Below, piece by piece: positions 32,172 to 42,170 of a DNA stretch of 64,000 nt. The translations under genes and the position numbers were made by a program. The notes below the pieces were generated by a model. That model did not search any database. It worked only from the letters and a program-made list of their open reading frames with translations, and was not told the origin of the DNA. Every line of letters starts with the position of its first letter. The first letter of the stretch is position 1. The DNA is from Methanimicrococcus sp. OttesenSCG-928-J09 (GTDB taxonomy: Archaea > Halobacteriota > Methanosarcinia > Methanosarcinales > Methanosarcinaceae), in contig JAJDHP010000003.1 of NCBI GenBank assembly GCA_030266245.1, positions 1 to 64,000 on the forward strand, read 5' to 3'.

Positions 32172-32424
32172 TTGTGTTCCCTGCCGCCTTTTTAATAATT
32201 TTTGGAATTTTATCTGTAATTTTTATTTTTGCCGGAAATTTCTGTTTTCCGCCATTTAATTTTTTTATAATTATGTGCCCTAATGTATTTGACATTTTAA
32301 ACGTTTTGATATTTCTTAAAAATTTGCTTTAAATTACTTTAAATTAAAATGGTTGATTAAAATATTTGATTAAAATGTTGATTAAATGTTGATTAAAATG
32401 TTTGCTCTCAAACATCAAACAAAC

Positions 32425-32534
32425 CGAAACATCCCTTTTTAATAAATCACTCAAATCCGAACTCCGCTTTTTCTTAAAATAATAAATGTAAGAGGGAGTT
32501 CGTTTTTCATCAAATTTAAGAAAAAGGATGTTTC
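32425..32534. repeat. Nested inverted-repeat element, copy 3
   Basis: Near-identical to 12831-12937: CGAAACATCCC...ATCACTCAAATCCGAACTCCG...GGAGTTCG...GGATGTTTCG. Confidence 0.65.
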
Positions 32535-32937
32535 GTTTTCGATTTTATTTTCATTCTAAACTTTTTCCAAAATTATTTCAAATTTTCATTAAAATTATCG
32601 ACAATTCACGAAACGGCTTCTCTTGAAGCCGTCTTTTTGCAGCAATGTCGCTATGCGCTGTTTTTAAAAACGGAAAATTAAAACGTTTTCCTTCCTTCTG
32701 AAAATTCGTATCTATTCTCGGCGTGACTGTTTTTCGAAAAACCTTTTCGGGAGGCTTCGTTTAAATCGTTTTTTCGAAATTTATTCAGTTACAATGTATA
32801 AAATTATCTTGGCTCCGAAAAAAAAATATTTTTTCGTCAAAACAGTGTTCATAGAGTCAATTCTTCAATAAAGTATTTATATGAGCTTCTCCAATTGTTT
32901 CTTAGCAATATCGTATAGTATTGCAAAGGTGATTAAG

Positions 32938-33228
32938 ATGGCAGAAACAAGAAACTTTGTTTTAAGAGACAAAAATGGTAACGAATCCGGTGTCTTTACC
33001 GGCAAACAACCCAGACAGGCAGCCTTGAAAGTCGCAAACCGCGGCGCAGGCACAAAGAAAAAGCCCGAAACAATCATGCTCAGAGAAAGAGGAACCAAGA
33101 AAGTCCACGTCTTCAAAGCATGGAAAGAAATCGTTGACGCACCCAAGAACAGACCGTCCTGGATGCCCCCGAAAATCAACAAACCCTTTGTTGAGAAAGT
33201 CAAGATCGAAAAGATCGACGAAATCTAA
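32938..33228 (+). CDS. Non-histone chromosomal protein MC1
   Basis: TRNFVLRDKNGNESGVFTGKQPRQAALKVANRG...LRERGTKKVHVFKAWKEIVDAPKNRPSWMP is characteristic of MC1. Confidence 0.97.
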   Translation: MAETRNFVLRDKNGNESGVFTGKQPRQAALKVANRGAGTKKKPETIMLRERGTKKVHVFKAWKEIVDAPKNRPSWMPPKINKPFVEKVKIEKIDEI

Positions 33229-33530
33229 TTTTTATAACATTTGTTATTTTTATCTTATCGGCAAAGCATTCACTGCTTTGTCGTAAGTTTTTATACTTTT
33301 CTTTTGCTTTCTGTTTGACAGCATATATGCTTTATTTTTGATCAAAAGCGAGTGTTGCTTTTTACAATTTGTTAAAATTTGTCGCGTTCGCGCGTGCCGC
33401 TGCTCGTTTCTCTCCTCCTCATCCATTTGTCGCCGCCTTCTCGCCTTAACAATATCATTTTTATACCAACAGATGATTTTTAGCGGTACGAATACTTTAT
33501 CAAAAACAATTCGAGCGAGGTAAATGAAAA

Positions 33531-34496
33531 ATGACACAATGCCCGATCCTTCCGGATGTTCAGGCAAACCGTCCGACCGTTCCTATTAATTTAACACGCG
33601 TCGGCGTAACTGACGTTAAAAAACTGATTGAAATCAAAAGGGAAAACAAAAGACCGATTATTTTGATGTCGTCTTTTGATATTTTTGTAGATCTGCCTTC
33701 CGACAGAAAAGGCGCCAACCTTTCCCGTAATTTCGAAGCGATTGAAGAAGTTTTAACCAATATTTCCCAATCACCCGTTTATGAAATTGAAAATTTGTGC
33801 GGCGACATCGCCGAAAATTTGATTGGTCGCCATGAATACGCTTCCCGCGCAGAAGTTCGTATGAAAAGCGAATACATGATTCGCCGTAAATCGCCGGCGA
33901 CAGGCGTTGACTGTCAGCAGTTTGTCGACATTTTCGCTGACGCCGTTGCCGAAAGAACAGACGGAAGTGATGGAAACAATGCCGTTCAAATCAAAAAACT
34001 GATCGGCGCCGAAGTCATGGGCATGACAGCTTGTCCGTGCGCTCAATCCATGATGCAGGAAGAAGCCGAAAACAAGCTCAAAGAACTCGGTTTAGCTGAT
34101 GAAAAAATCACAGAATTCTTTGAAGCAATCCCGATGGCATCACACAATCAGCGCGGCCGCGGTATAATTTCAATTCAGACTTTGGACACGACCGACGTTC
34201 GTTTAGAAAATATTATTGAAATCATTGAAGCTTCCATGAGTTCCAATGTTTATGAAATTCTCAAACGCGCTGATGAAAAGAAAGTCGTTGAGCAGGCGCA
34301 CAAAAATCCGAAATTCGTAGAAGACTGTGTTCGAACGATGGCGAAAAAAGTCGTCGACACATTCCCGCAGCTTCCCGATGACGCGATTATTACAATCAAG
34401 CAAATCAACGAAGAAAGCATTCACAAACACAATGCGTTTGCCGAACGCGTTGCCAGAATCGGCGATATTCGTTCCGAAATCAAAAACGGTTCATAA
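33531..34496 (+). CDS. mptA: GTP cyclohydrolase MptA
   Basis: Archaeal FolE2-type sequence: [25 protein letters not shown]...[12 protein letters not shown]. Confidence 0.93.
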   Translation: MTQCPILPDVQANRPTVPINLTRVGVTDVKKLIEIKRENKRPIILMSSFDIFVDLPSDRKGANLSRNFEAIEEVLTNISQSPVYEIENLCGDIAENLIGRHEYASRAEVRMKSEYMIRRKSPATGVDCQQFVDIFADAVAERTDGSDGNNAVQIKKLIGAEVMGMTACPCAQSMMQEEAENKLKELGLADEKITEFFEAIPMASHNQRGRGIISIQTLDTTDVRLENIIEIIEASMSSNVYEILKRADEKKVVEQAHKNPKFVEDCVRTMAKKVVDTFPQLPDDAIITIKQINEESIHKHNAFAERVARIGDIRSEIKNGS

Positions 34497-34706
34497 TTTA
34501 TTTTCTTTTGAATCACGAAGCAGGCGAAAAGAATTGCCTGCTGCTTTTTATTTTTTATTTTTAAAACATCCTTTCGTTTTTATCAATCCGCCGAAAATCC
34601 AACCTTTACGCGCGCGGGCGGCCATCTGACAAGAATCATTAAATTCCGTCATTTTCATTTTTCAAAAACAGAATCTTTTTAATCCTTTAAAACATTCCAA
34701 TCAAGT

Positions 34707-35021
34707 ATGGCAGAGCTTAAAGTTTTTGACATTCGCGGCCGTGAAATCAAGGTCGGCGATTACGTTAAATACATCAATACGGGAACCGTCGGAGAGGTGA
34801 CCGAAATTATGGAAGACGACGAAGGCATTTGGGCCTTTTTAGATTCCACCGAGCTTTATTATAAAATCGACTTTTTAGAACTCACGGACGAAGTCGTGAA
34901 AACAGAAGCCAAACGCAGAGATTTGGAAGCCGATATTGAAGAAAAAATCCGTCTCCGCGAAGAAGCTATCGAATCCCTTCAAAATGTCGAAAGCCGTGAC
35001 GCGCCCGGTGGCGCCGGTTAA
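34707..35021 (+). CDS. DUF2098 family protein
   Basis: GREIKVGDYVKYINTGTVGEVTEI...WAFLDSTELYYKIDFLEL. Confidence 0.85.
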   Translation: MAELKVFDIRGREIKVGDYVKYINTGTVGEVTEIMEDDEGIWAFLDSTELYYKIDFLELTDEVVKTEAKRRDLEADIEEKIRLREEAIESLQNVESRDAPGGAG

Positions 35022-35132
35022 TTCCTGATTCTAAAATTGCCGCTTCAGACGGCTTTCTCTTCCATTTTTATTTTAATTTTTCAATTTCTATTCCTATTTT
35101 CTTTCTTCCTCCAATTCCAATCCGTGAATCAT

Positions 35133-36422
35133 ATGCAGCCGGCAGTCCTTATTCTCTTCATTGTTCTACTGCTCATCATCGTCCGCAAAATCGGTTCGAT
35201 CCGAATCCCAATGTGGGTCTCAATGACACTCGGCGCCGCTGCCGTTCTCCTGCTCGGTCAAATCTCAATTTTCGAAGCATTCGCCGCCGTTTCTTGGGAT
35301 GTCATTTTCTTTCTTTTCGGCATGTTTGTCGTCGGCGCCGCCGTTGATTTATCCGGAATCCTGAAATCATTTGCGTCCAAATATTTTAATCGGCTGCCGA
35401 CAGCGAAATCTTTTCTGTTCGCTTTTATTTTCTTTGCCGGTTTCCTGTCAGCACTGCTGATGAACGATACTGTCGCCGTTATTTTTGCGCCGTTTTCAAT
35501 TTGGTGTGCCGGGCGCTATGGAATTCCTTCCAAAATGCTTCTGTTTGCGCTGGCAGCATCCGTTACAACAGGCTGTCTGCTCTCCCCGATCGGCGCACCT
35601 CAAAATTTACTGATTGCAAACGCGGCATTCGGCGGCTCTTTCCTTCCGTTTTTCATCTATCTGCTCGTTCCGACTATATTGGGATTGCTTGTGATTTACT
35701 TCTGCTTATCCTTTTCAATTCGAAAGAAAAGTCCAAAACAAGCGGCTGCAGATTCTTCATTCTCTGATAATTCCGATTCGGCATGCATTCTTCCGGCGGA
35801 TTCCGGTTTTCAATCAGATCCCGCGCTTTCAAAAATCACAAAAATTTCAATCGCAGCTGTTTTTGCCGCCGTATTTGCAGGAATTCTCTTTTCGATTTCG
35901 GGGCTGCCTTTCCCGTTAGTCATTATTGCATTTGCGGGCGCACTTCCCTTAATCTTTTTTTCCGGCCGGCGAAAAGAACTGATTCAAAAAACAGATTGGA
36001 CAACGCTTCTGTTTTTTATTTCCATGTTCGTTCTCATCGAATCCGTCAGCATGACCGGTTTTTTCCAAACTTATATTCCCGAAAAATTCGGAACTTCCGT
36101 TTCCGTTTTGTATTCAACGAGTCTCATTTTGAGCCAGTTCATTTCAAATGTTCCTTACGTTTCGCTGGCGCTTCCGATTCTTGAAAATTTGTCAGCTGCG
36201 CCGATTCAATACATTACATTATTGGCCGGCAGCACGCTTGCGGGGAATTTAACACTCTTCGGCGCAGCCAGCAACATTATTATCATTCAAAATGCTGAAA
36301 AAACAGGCGAAACATTGACATTTTGGGAGTTTTTAAAATTCGGTTTGCCGATTGTTCTTATCCAATCCGTTATTTTTATCGGCTGGCTCATGCTGCTTTC
36401 TTTTATTCTTCCGACAGTTTGA
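35133..36422 (+). CDS. ArsB/NhaD-type (SLC13-like) anion or ion transporter
   Basis: Multi-TM protein with ALLMNDTVAVIFAPF and FISNVPYVSLALP signatures. Confidence 0.82.
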   Translation: MQPAVLILFIVLLLIIVRKIGSIRIPMWVSMTLGAAAVLLLGQISIFEAFAAVSWDVIFFLFGMFVVGAAVDLSGILKSFASKYFNRLPTAKSFLFAFIFFAGFLSALLMNDTVAVIFAPFSIWCAGRYGIPSKMLLFALAASVTTGCLLSPIGAPQNLLIANAAFGGSFLPFFIYLLVPTILGLLVIYFCLSFSIRKKSPKQAAADSSFSDNSDSACILPADSGFQSDPALSKITKISIAAVFAAVFAGILFSISGLPFPLVIIAFAGALPLIFFSGRRKELIQKTDWTTLLFFISMFVLIESVSMTGFFQTYIPEKFGTSVSVLYSTSLILSQFISNVPYVSLALPILENLSAAPIQYITLLAGSTLAGNLTLFGAASNIIIIQNAEKTGETLTFWEFLKFGLPIVLIQSVIFIGWLMLLSFILPTV

Positions 36423-36441
36423 CGGCGTTTTTTTTCATTTT

Positions 36442-37860
36442 TTACAAATTCTGATATTTCCGGCGCGCTTCCATAATACAGCCGCTTTCGCGTTTGCCGC
36501 CAATTGGATTTTTCGGACATCCGAGTGAATTCATACAGCGCGCCATAACCGCCGCGCCGCGCGCGAGTCCGTCTTCTGCGAAAATCAATCTTGATTCCGG
36601 CATTTCCGGTATGCCTCTCGCTTTCAATTTTTGAATTATCAGCTCTTTTTTTTGTCCCGTAATCCCGGCGCGACCTGTAATTCCAATCATTGAATCCGCG
36701 CTCAGCAGATTCTCCTTTTGAATGCAATCAATCAATGACACCGCAATTTCAGACATCATTTCATCTGCCAAAACAGAAACGGCTTCCATTCCGCCGATGT
36801 CATACATCTTTTTTCCGATTTCGGCGAGTTTATCCAAATCTGATCCGTTTTCTCCGATGTCACAGCCGAAAAGAGTTACGCCTGCTTTTTCGGCAGCAAC
36901 GGCGTTGACGGCGAAAGGACCGAATTGCTTTCGATAATCCGGAATTTTCATCACATGAACAGATTTCATGATTTCGGAAAGCGCCGCGTTGATTTCATCG
37001 CCCGAAATTGCCGCGTTTGCTTCCGTTTCGGATTTGAAAATTTCAAAAGCACTTTTTTTGTTCTCATCAATCCGGCTGATTAAAGCATCTGCCGCCGCAC
37101 CGGCGTAGCCGCAGAAATTGGCAATTGTTTTAGCATACGGGCTGCTGCCGTCGGCAATCCGTCCCGAGAGCGTTGTTCCCATATCGATTGCGGCGCAGGG
37201 ATTTCTGAAATCCGTTCCGGTGTGTTTCCCGGCTTCCTTGAGTCCGGCTAATGCCAGCTCGCCTTCCATTTCATTTGAAATAATGCTTTCGCCGAATCCG
37301 ATCGGGGGAAGAACGCCTGCAACGGCGCCGTCAAAATAAACTTTTTCAAGATGACAATAAGGCTTCAGTTTGTCGGGCATATTTTCAAGACTGAGATAGC
37401 CCGTCATTTTTCGCGGTGAAAATCCTGCCGAAAGGCAGCCGTCCGCCAGCGCTAAAATAATCATTTCAAGCTGTTCACCGTTTTCGGCGGTGACGCCGGT
37501 CGAGCGGACAACAAAATGAATGTCATCGGCAGACAAATTGTTTTCAAAAAGCGCCTGTCGAATCGTGTCGCGAACGAGTTCGGACAGCGTTTCTTTTGTC
37601 AGTTCTGTCCCGCCGACCGTTTTCCCGAAAATCTTTTCCGGCGCGGTCGGCTTTTGAATTTCACGCGTCAGGCGAACACATTTTCCGAGAATCTCGGTTT
37701 TTCCCGTTTTCAAATCAGTGGATGTCAAAATACACTTGGTCGTCGTGTTGCCGGCCTCGACAGATGCCACTATGAAAGAAGAATCCGATATGTTTAATTT
37801 TTTCAAATTAAAATTTTTGCCGAGGAAACGGCTGCCGGCAAATTCATGTTCCGCTGACAT
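36442..37860 (-). CDS. Methanogenesis marker protein 14
   Basis: VASVEAGNTTTKCILTSTDL... family sequence of methanogenesis marker 14. Confidence 0.88.
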   Translation of the reverse strand: MSAEHEFAGSRFLGKNFNLKKLNISDSSFIVASVEAGNTTTKCILTSTDLKTGKTEILGKCVRLTREIQKPTAPEKIFGKTVGGTELTKETLSELVRDTIRQALFENNLSADDIHFVVRSTGVTAENGEQLEMIILALADGCLSAGFSPRKMTGYLSLENMPDKLKPYCHLEKVYFDGAVAGVLPPIGFGESIISNEMEGELALAGLKEAGKHTGTDFRNPCAAIDMGTTLSGRIADGSSPYAKTIANFCGYAGAAADALISRIDENKKSAFEIFKSETEANAAISGDEINAALSEIMKSVHVMKIPDYRKQFGPFAVNAVAAEKAGVTLFGCDIGENGSDLDKLAEIGKKMYDIGGMEAVSVLADEMMSEIAVSLIDCIQKENLLSADSMIGITGRAGITGQKKELIIQKLKARGIPEMPESRLIFAEDGLARGAAVMARCMNSLGCPKNPIGGKRESGCIMEARRKYQNL

Positions 37861-37988
37861 AAGAATCTGATTAATTATTTTCGTTTGACAAAATCTTTAT
37901 GCAATATAATATATTCTGTCTCAAAAGAAATTAAAAGGCAGAAAACAATAGAAAAGCAGGATTTTCCAAAAAGCAGGAAAGAATAAAA

Positions 37989-38057
37989 ACAGAATATTCA
38001 AAAAACAGAGTATTCAAAAAAACAGAGTATTCAAAAAAACAGAGTATTCAAAAAATA
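37989..38057 (+). repeat. Short tandem repeat (about 4 units of ACAGAGTATTCAAAAAA)
   Basis: Direct inspection. Confidence 0.85.
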
Positions 38058-38379
38058 GAGAATAAAATAAAAACGGAATTGCAATTTCCAAAAAATGGAA
38101 AATAATGGAAATTAAAAATGCTAAAAATAATAAAAAAAGAAGCGTTTGAAAAATAACCGACACTAATAATTTACATGTTAGTTAATTACAAAACCTCCTT
38201 TTTTGACTGAAATGCAAAAAAATATGCCTGTTTCCGCCTTATTTGTTCTATTAATAATCGTGACAAAAATTTATGCATGTAGATAATCTTTTATTTGATA
38301 ACTGTTACAATTTTAAATATCGTAAAAAACACGTTACTAACCCGTGTGAAAATTAAAAAATCGCATAAGGGGTATATGA

Positions 38380-38661
38380 ATGATTCAAAAAGATGAAACG
38401 AAAGAACTTGCTTGGGTCGCTCGAATTGCCGTTGAAGATAAAGACATTCCCGAGTTCCAAGACAAAATCAATAAAAAATTGGAGTATTACACCGTGATTG
38501 CGGATGCGCCGACTGACAGTGTCAAAAAAACTGTCAACCCGTCCCGCCTGAACACGGTTCTTCGTAAAGATGTCGTGGTTCCCTCCATGAGTGTTGAGGA
38601 CGCGCTTAAAAATGCGCCGGATGTCTATGAAACATCCTTTAAGATTCCCAGAATCTTGTAA
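38380..38661 (+). CDS. gatC: Aspartyl/glutamyl-tRNA amidotransferase subunit C
   Basis: GatC-type sequence directly upstream of gatA/gatB. Confidence 0.85.
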   Translation: MIQKDETKELAWVARIAVEDKDIPEFQDKINKKLEYYTVIADAPTDSVKKTVNPSRLNTVLRKDVVVPSMSVEDALKNAPDVYETSFKIPRIL

Positions 38662-38699
38662 GCATTGCCGAAAAAAATACAAAATACACGAGGGAAAAT

Positions 38700-40064
38700 A
38701 TGACAAAAGATATTGCAGCTTTTAAGGCGGCGGGAAGTAAAGCCGCCCTCGACAGCCTCGATAAAATCAAAAAAGATGATTTAGGCACCTTTATTACAGT
38801 CTGCAGTGATGCCAAGGCAGCCGATTCTGCCGCCGGTCCTCTTGCAGGCGTTCCGATTGCCGTTTCAGACAATATTTCAACCAAAGGCGTTGAAACAACT
38901 TGCGCTTCTCATATTGTAAAAGGCTATGTTCCGCCATTTTCCGGTAAAGCCGTTGATGATTTGGAAAAAGCCGGCGCTGTTATTATCGGAAAAACAAACA
39001 TGAACGAATTCGGACTTCTCGGCGCGGCAAGCGCTTACGGTCCGATTAAAAATCCGCGCGACAAATCTAAGAAAGGCGGTCCGAGTGCGTCTGCCGCAGC
39101 TGTTGCAGCAGGCGAAGTTCCCGCAGCAGTCTGTTCCGATGCCGGCGGTCTCCTCCGCGTGTCTGCATCTTTCTGCGGAACAGCGGCATTTAAGCCCAGC
39201 TACGGCGCCGTTTCCAGATTCGGTTTGATTTATTACACCGGATCCTTGGACCAAATCGGCGTCACAGCAACAACCGTTTCCGATGCAGTGACTGTTTTGG
39301 ATGTCATTTCCGGAAACGACAACCGCGACACAACATCTCTTCCCGAAAAGATGAATTACACCGGCGGCAAATCTCTTGACGGCTGTAAAATCGGTATTCC
39401 CGAGGAATTTTTAGAAGATGTCAGCGCCGATGTTTTAAAAACATTTGAAGAGGCCGTTGCGACTTTTGAAAAACTCGGCGCGAAATGCATGAAGTTTTCA
39501 TTAAAAACTGCCAAATATATGCAGTCCGTTCACGATATTATTGCAGCGGGCGAAAGTTCCGCCATGCTTGCTAAGTTTGACGGCACACGTTTCGGTCCCC
39601 GCGTTGAAGCGGACAACTGGCACGAAATGATTTCCAAGACCCGCGGCTTATTCGGTCCGGTCGCCCAACGCAGAATCATGACCGGCATTCACTTGCTTAT
39701 GGCCGGCCAGTACAATGATTATTACATGAAATCCATGCAGACAAGAACGCTGATTATTGACGAATTTGAATCTGTGTTCAAAGAATACGATCTCTTGATT
39801 TCTCCGACCGCAAAGACAGTCGCGCCCGATTTAGGCGGTGCCTGCGGCGGCGGATGTGATTTAGAACTCAGTTCCTATTCCGCAGCGATTGCCGGCGTTG
39901 ACTTAGCAGGTCTTCCTGCAGCGTCTGTTCCCTGCGGTTTTATCGGCAATTTGCCTGCCGGGCTCCAGATTATCGGCGGTTATTTGAAAGATGCTGATGT
40001 CGTCGCAGCTGCGGAGGCGTTTGAAAATGCAACTGATTTTGTTAAATTTCCGGAGGCGGTTTAA
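38700..40064 (+). CDS. gatA: GatA-like subunit with substituted catalytic residues
   Basis: Amidase fold (IGKTNMNEFG, KPSYGAVSRFG, SLDQIG) and gatCAB order; triad positions read S, P and L. Confidence 0.88.
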   Translation: MTKDIAAFKAAGSKAALDSLDKIKKDDLGTFITVCSDAKAADSAAGPLAGVPIAVSDNISTKGVETTCASHIVKGYVPPFSGKAVDDLEKAGAVIIGKTNMNEFGLLGAASAYGPIKNPRDKSKKGGPSASAAAVAAGEVPAAVCSDAGGLLRVSASFCGTAAFKPSYGAVSRFGLIYYTGSLDQIGVTATTVSDAVTVLDVISGNDNRDTTSLPEKMNYTGGKSLDGCKIGIPEEFLEDVSADVLKTFEEAVATFEKLGAKCMKFSLKTAKYMQSVHDIIAAGESSAMLAKFDGTRFGPRVEADNWHEMISKTRGLFGPVAQRRIMTGIHLLMAGQYNDYYMKSMQTRTLIIDEFESVFKEYDLLISPTAKTVAPDLGGACGGGCDLELSSYSAAIAGVDLAGLPAASVPCGFIGNLPAGLQIIGGYLKDADVVAAAEAFENATDFVKFPEAV

Positions 40065-41509
40065 TGGTTTACGAAAATCCTGACGGCGTTATGATCGGTC
40101 TTGAAGTTCACGTTCAGCTCAACAACGCAAACACCAAAATGTTCTGCAGCTGCACCTCTGATTATACAGACAGTGAAGCCAACACCTGCCTCTGTGCCGG
40201 CTGTCTGGCACTTCCGGGAACAACGCCCGTTCTGAATGAAAAGTCTGTGGAATACGCGATTCGTATCGGTCTTGCGCTTAACGCTGAAATCGAAAACGAA
40301 ACCGACTTTTTCATGAAGAGTTATTTCTATCCCGATCTCGGCAACGGTTATCAGGTAACTCAGTTTGATCGCCCGATTGTGAAAAACGGTCACATTCTGA
40401 TTGAAGGCGAAGACGGCGAATTAAAAGTCCGTATCAATCGCGCGCACATGGAAGACGATCCCGGTAAAATGGCGCACTTCGGCTCGATTGAAAAATCAAC
40501 CGGCAGTATTATCGACTTTAACAGATCCGGTATGCCGCTTGTTGAAATCGTGACGGCGCCGGATATGAGGTCTGCTAAAGAAGCCCGCCGCTTCTTAGAC
40601 AAACTCAGAAGCATTTTGGAATATTTGGACGTCTTTGACGGTTCACGCGAAGGCGCTATGAAAGCTGACGCCAACATTTCAGTCAACGTTTTCAATGGCA
40701 AGCGCATCGAAGGAACGCGCGTTGAAGTGAAAAATATTTCTTCTCACAAAGCTGTTGAAAAAGCAATCAATTATGAAATCATGCGTCAGAAGGATTTCCT
40801 CAGGAAAAACAAACCCCTTGTTCAGGAAACCCGTCACTATGATGAAGACAGAAATGTTACTATCAGTCTCCGTGTGAAGGAAACCGCTGATGATTACCGT
40901 TACTTCCCCGACTTTGATTTGGTGCCGATGATTGTCGGCGACCGCGTTGAAGGAATCCGCGCGACCATGCCGGAATTACCGGATGCGAAACGCGAGCGTT
41001 TTGTCGCTCAATACGGCATTTCCGACGCGCACGCCAAGAGTTTGGTCACCGAGCGTGCTTTTGCAGACCTCTTTGAGAGTGTTGCCGCGAAAGTCGATCC
41101 GAAGTCAGCAGCCTCTTGGGTTGCCGATGTTGTTAAAGGCGAACTCAATTACAGAGATATGCCGATAACCGCAATCAGTGCCGACGATGTTGTTACTGTC
41201 ATTGAAATGGTAACAAAGAAAGAAATCAGCGAAGAAAGCGGCGTCACCGTTATTCGTACACTTTTAGATGACGGCGGCAAACCTTCTGATATTGTAAAAG
41301 CGAAAGGCTTGGCAATGGTTGCCGATGATTTCATCGAAACCGCTGCCAAAGAAGCGATTGCTGAAAGCCCTGACGCGGTTGCCGACTACAAAGCCGGTAC
41401 CGAAAAGGCGCTTAACTTTATCGTCGGAAAAGTCATGCAGAAAGCCAAAGGAAAGGCGGATGCAAGACTTGCACGTGAAATGGTTCTTCAGGAACTTGAA
41501 AAATTGTAA
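40064..41509 (+). CDS. gatB: Aspartyl/glutamyl-tRNA amidotransferase subunit B
   Basis: GLEVHVQL, CLCAGCLALPG, YFYPDL, DFNRSGMPLVEIVTAPD. Confidence 0.95.
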   Translation: MVYENPDGVMIGLEVHVQLNNANTKMFCSCTSDYTDSEANTCLCAGCLALPGTTPVLNEKSVEYAIRIGLALNAEIENETDFFMKSYFYPDLGNGYQVTQFDRPIVKNGHILIEGEDGELKVRINRAHMEDDPGKMAHFGSIEKSTGSIIDFNRSGMPLVEIVTAPDMRSAKEARRFLDKLRSILEYLDVFDGSREGAMKADANISVNVFNGKRIEGTRVEVKNISSHKAVEKAINYEIMRQKDFLRKNKPLVQETRHYDEDRNVTISLRVKETADDYRYFPDFDLVPMIVGDRVEGIRATMPELPDAKRERFVAQYGISDAHAKSLVTERAFADLFESVAAKVDPKSAASWVADVVKGELNYRDMPITAISADDVVTVIEMVTKKEISEESGVTVIRTLLDDGGKPSDIVKAKGLAMVADDFIETAAKEAIAESPDAVADYKAGTEKALNFIVGKVMQKAKGKADARLAREMVLQELEKL

Positions 41510-41654
41510 ATTGTGTAAATTGAAATCGGATTTATCCGATTTTCTCTTTTCTTTTTTATTTTCTTATCTTCATCTTTTTATCTTTTTCTTTTTAATTTCT
41601 AATTTATCTCTTTAGTATATTTTCTCGTTTTCGATAAATTTTAATATATACAGA

Positions 41655-41924
41655 ATGTATTCTCTTGTGACCCCCATGAAAACAAAATACGTTTTTACTT
41701 TTCTTTTAATTCTCAGCTTTTTTTCCATCAACAGTGCCATCGCTGCCGGTGAGGAAGATCAGCCGTTTTTAATCGGATTTGCTGAAGATTTATCTTCGAT
41801 TTCCGATATGAGTTCAGAAACTTATTGGGTTCTTTTTATCGTTTTAATCGCCGTTGCGATTTATGTTTATTATATTTGGCGCGATTATGAAAAAGATGAT
41901 GATTTTTTGACAAAGAAATATTAA
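41655..41924 (+). CDS. Small secreted/membrane protein
   Basis: Signal peptide-like N-terminus and one C-terminal TM helix. Confidence 0.5.
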   Translation: MYSLVTPMKTKYVFTFLLILSFFSINSAIAAGEEDQPFLIGFAEDLSSISDMSSETYWVLFIVLIAVAIYVYYIWRDYEKDDDFLTKKY

Positions 41925-42170
41925 TTTCGTTTGTTAGTGCATTTTTATTCATCTGTTTCCATCCCCTTTTATCGTTCTCCTAACCAATCAGATATTTCTT
42001 CAAAATTTCATATTTCTTCAAAATTCCCTGTTTTTCTAAAAATTTATATATTTTGGGAACTTTTATCTATTCGTTAAAACTATTTTTAGCAAAAATGGAT
42101 TGATTTCCCGTATCGGGAAACCTCACTAAATCTCAGCATATCTTGCTGAATAAAAACGAAGTGATTAATT

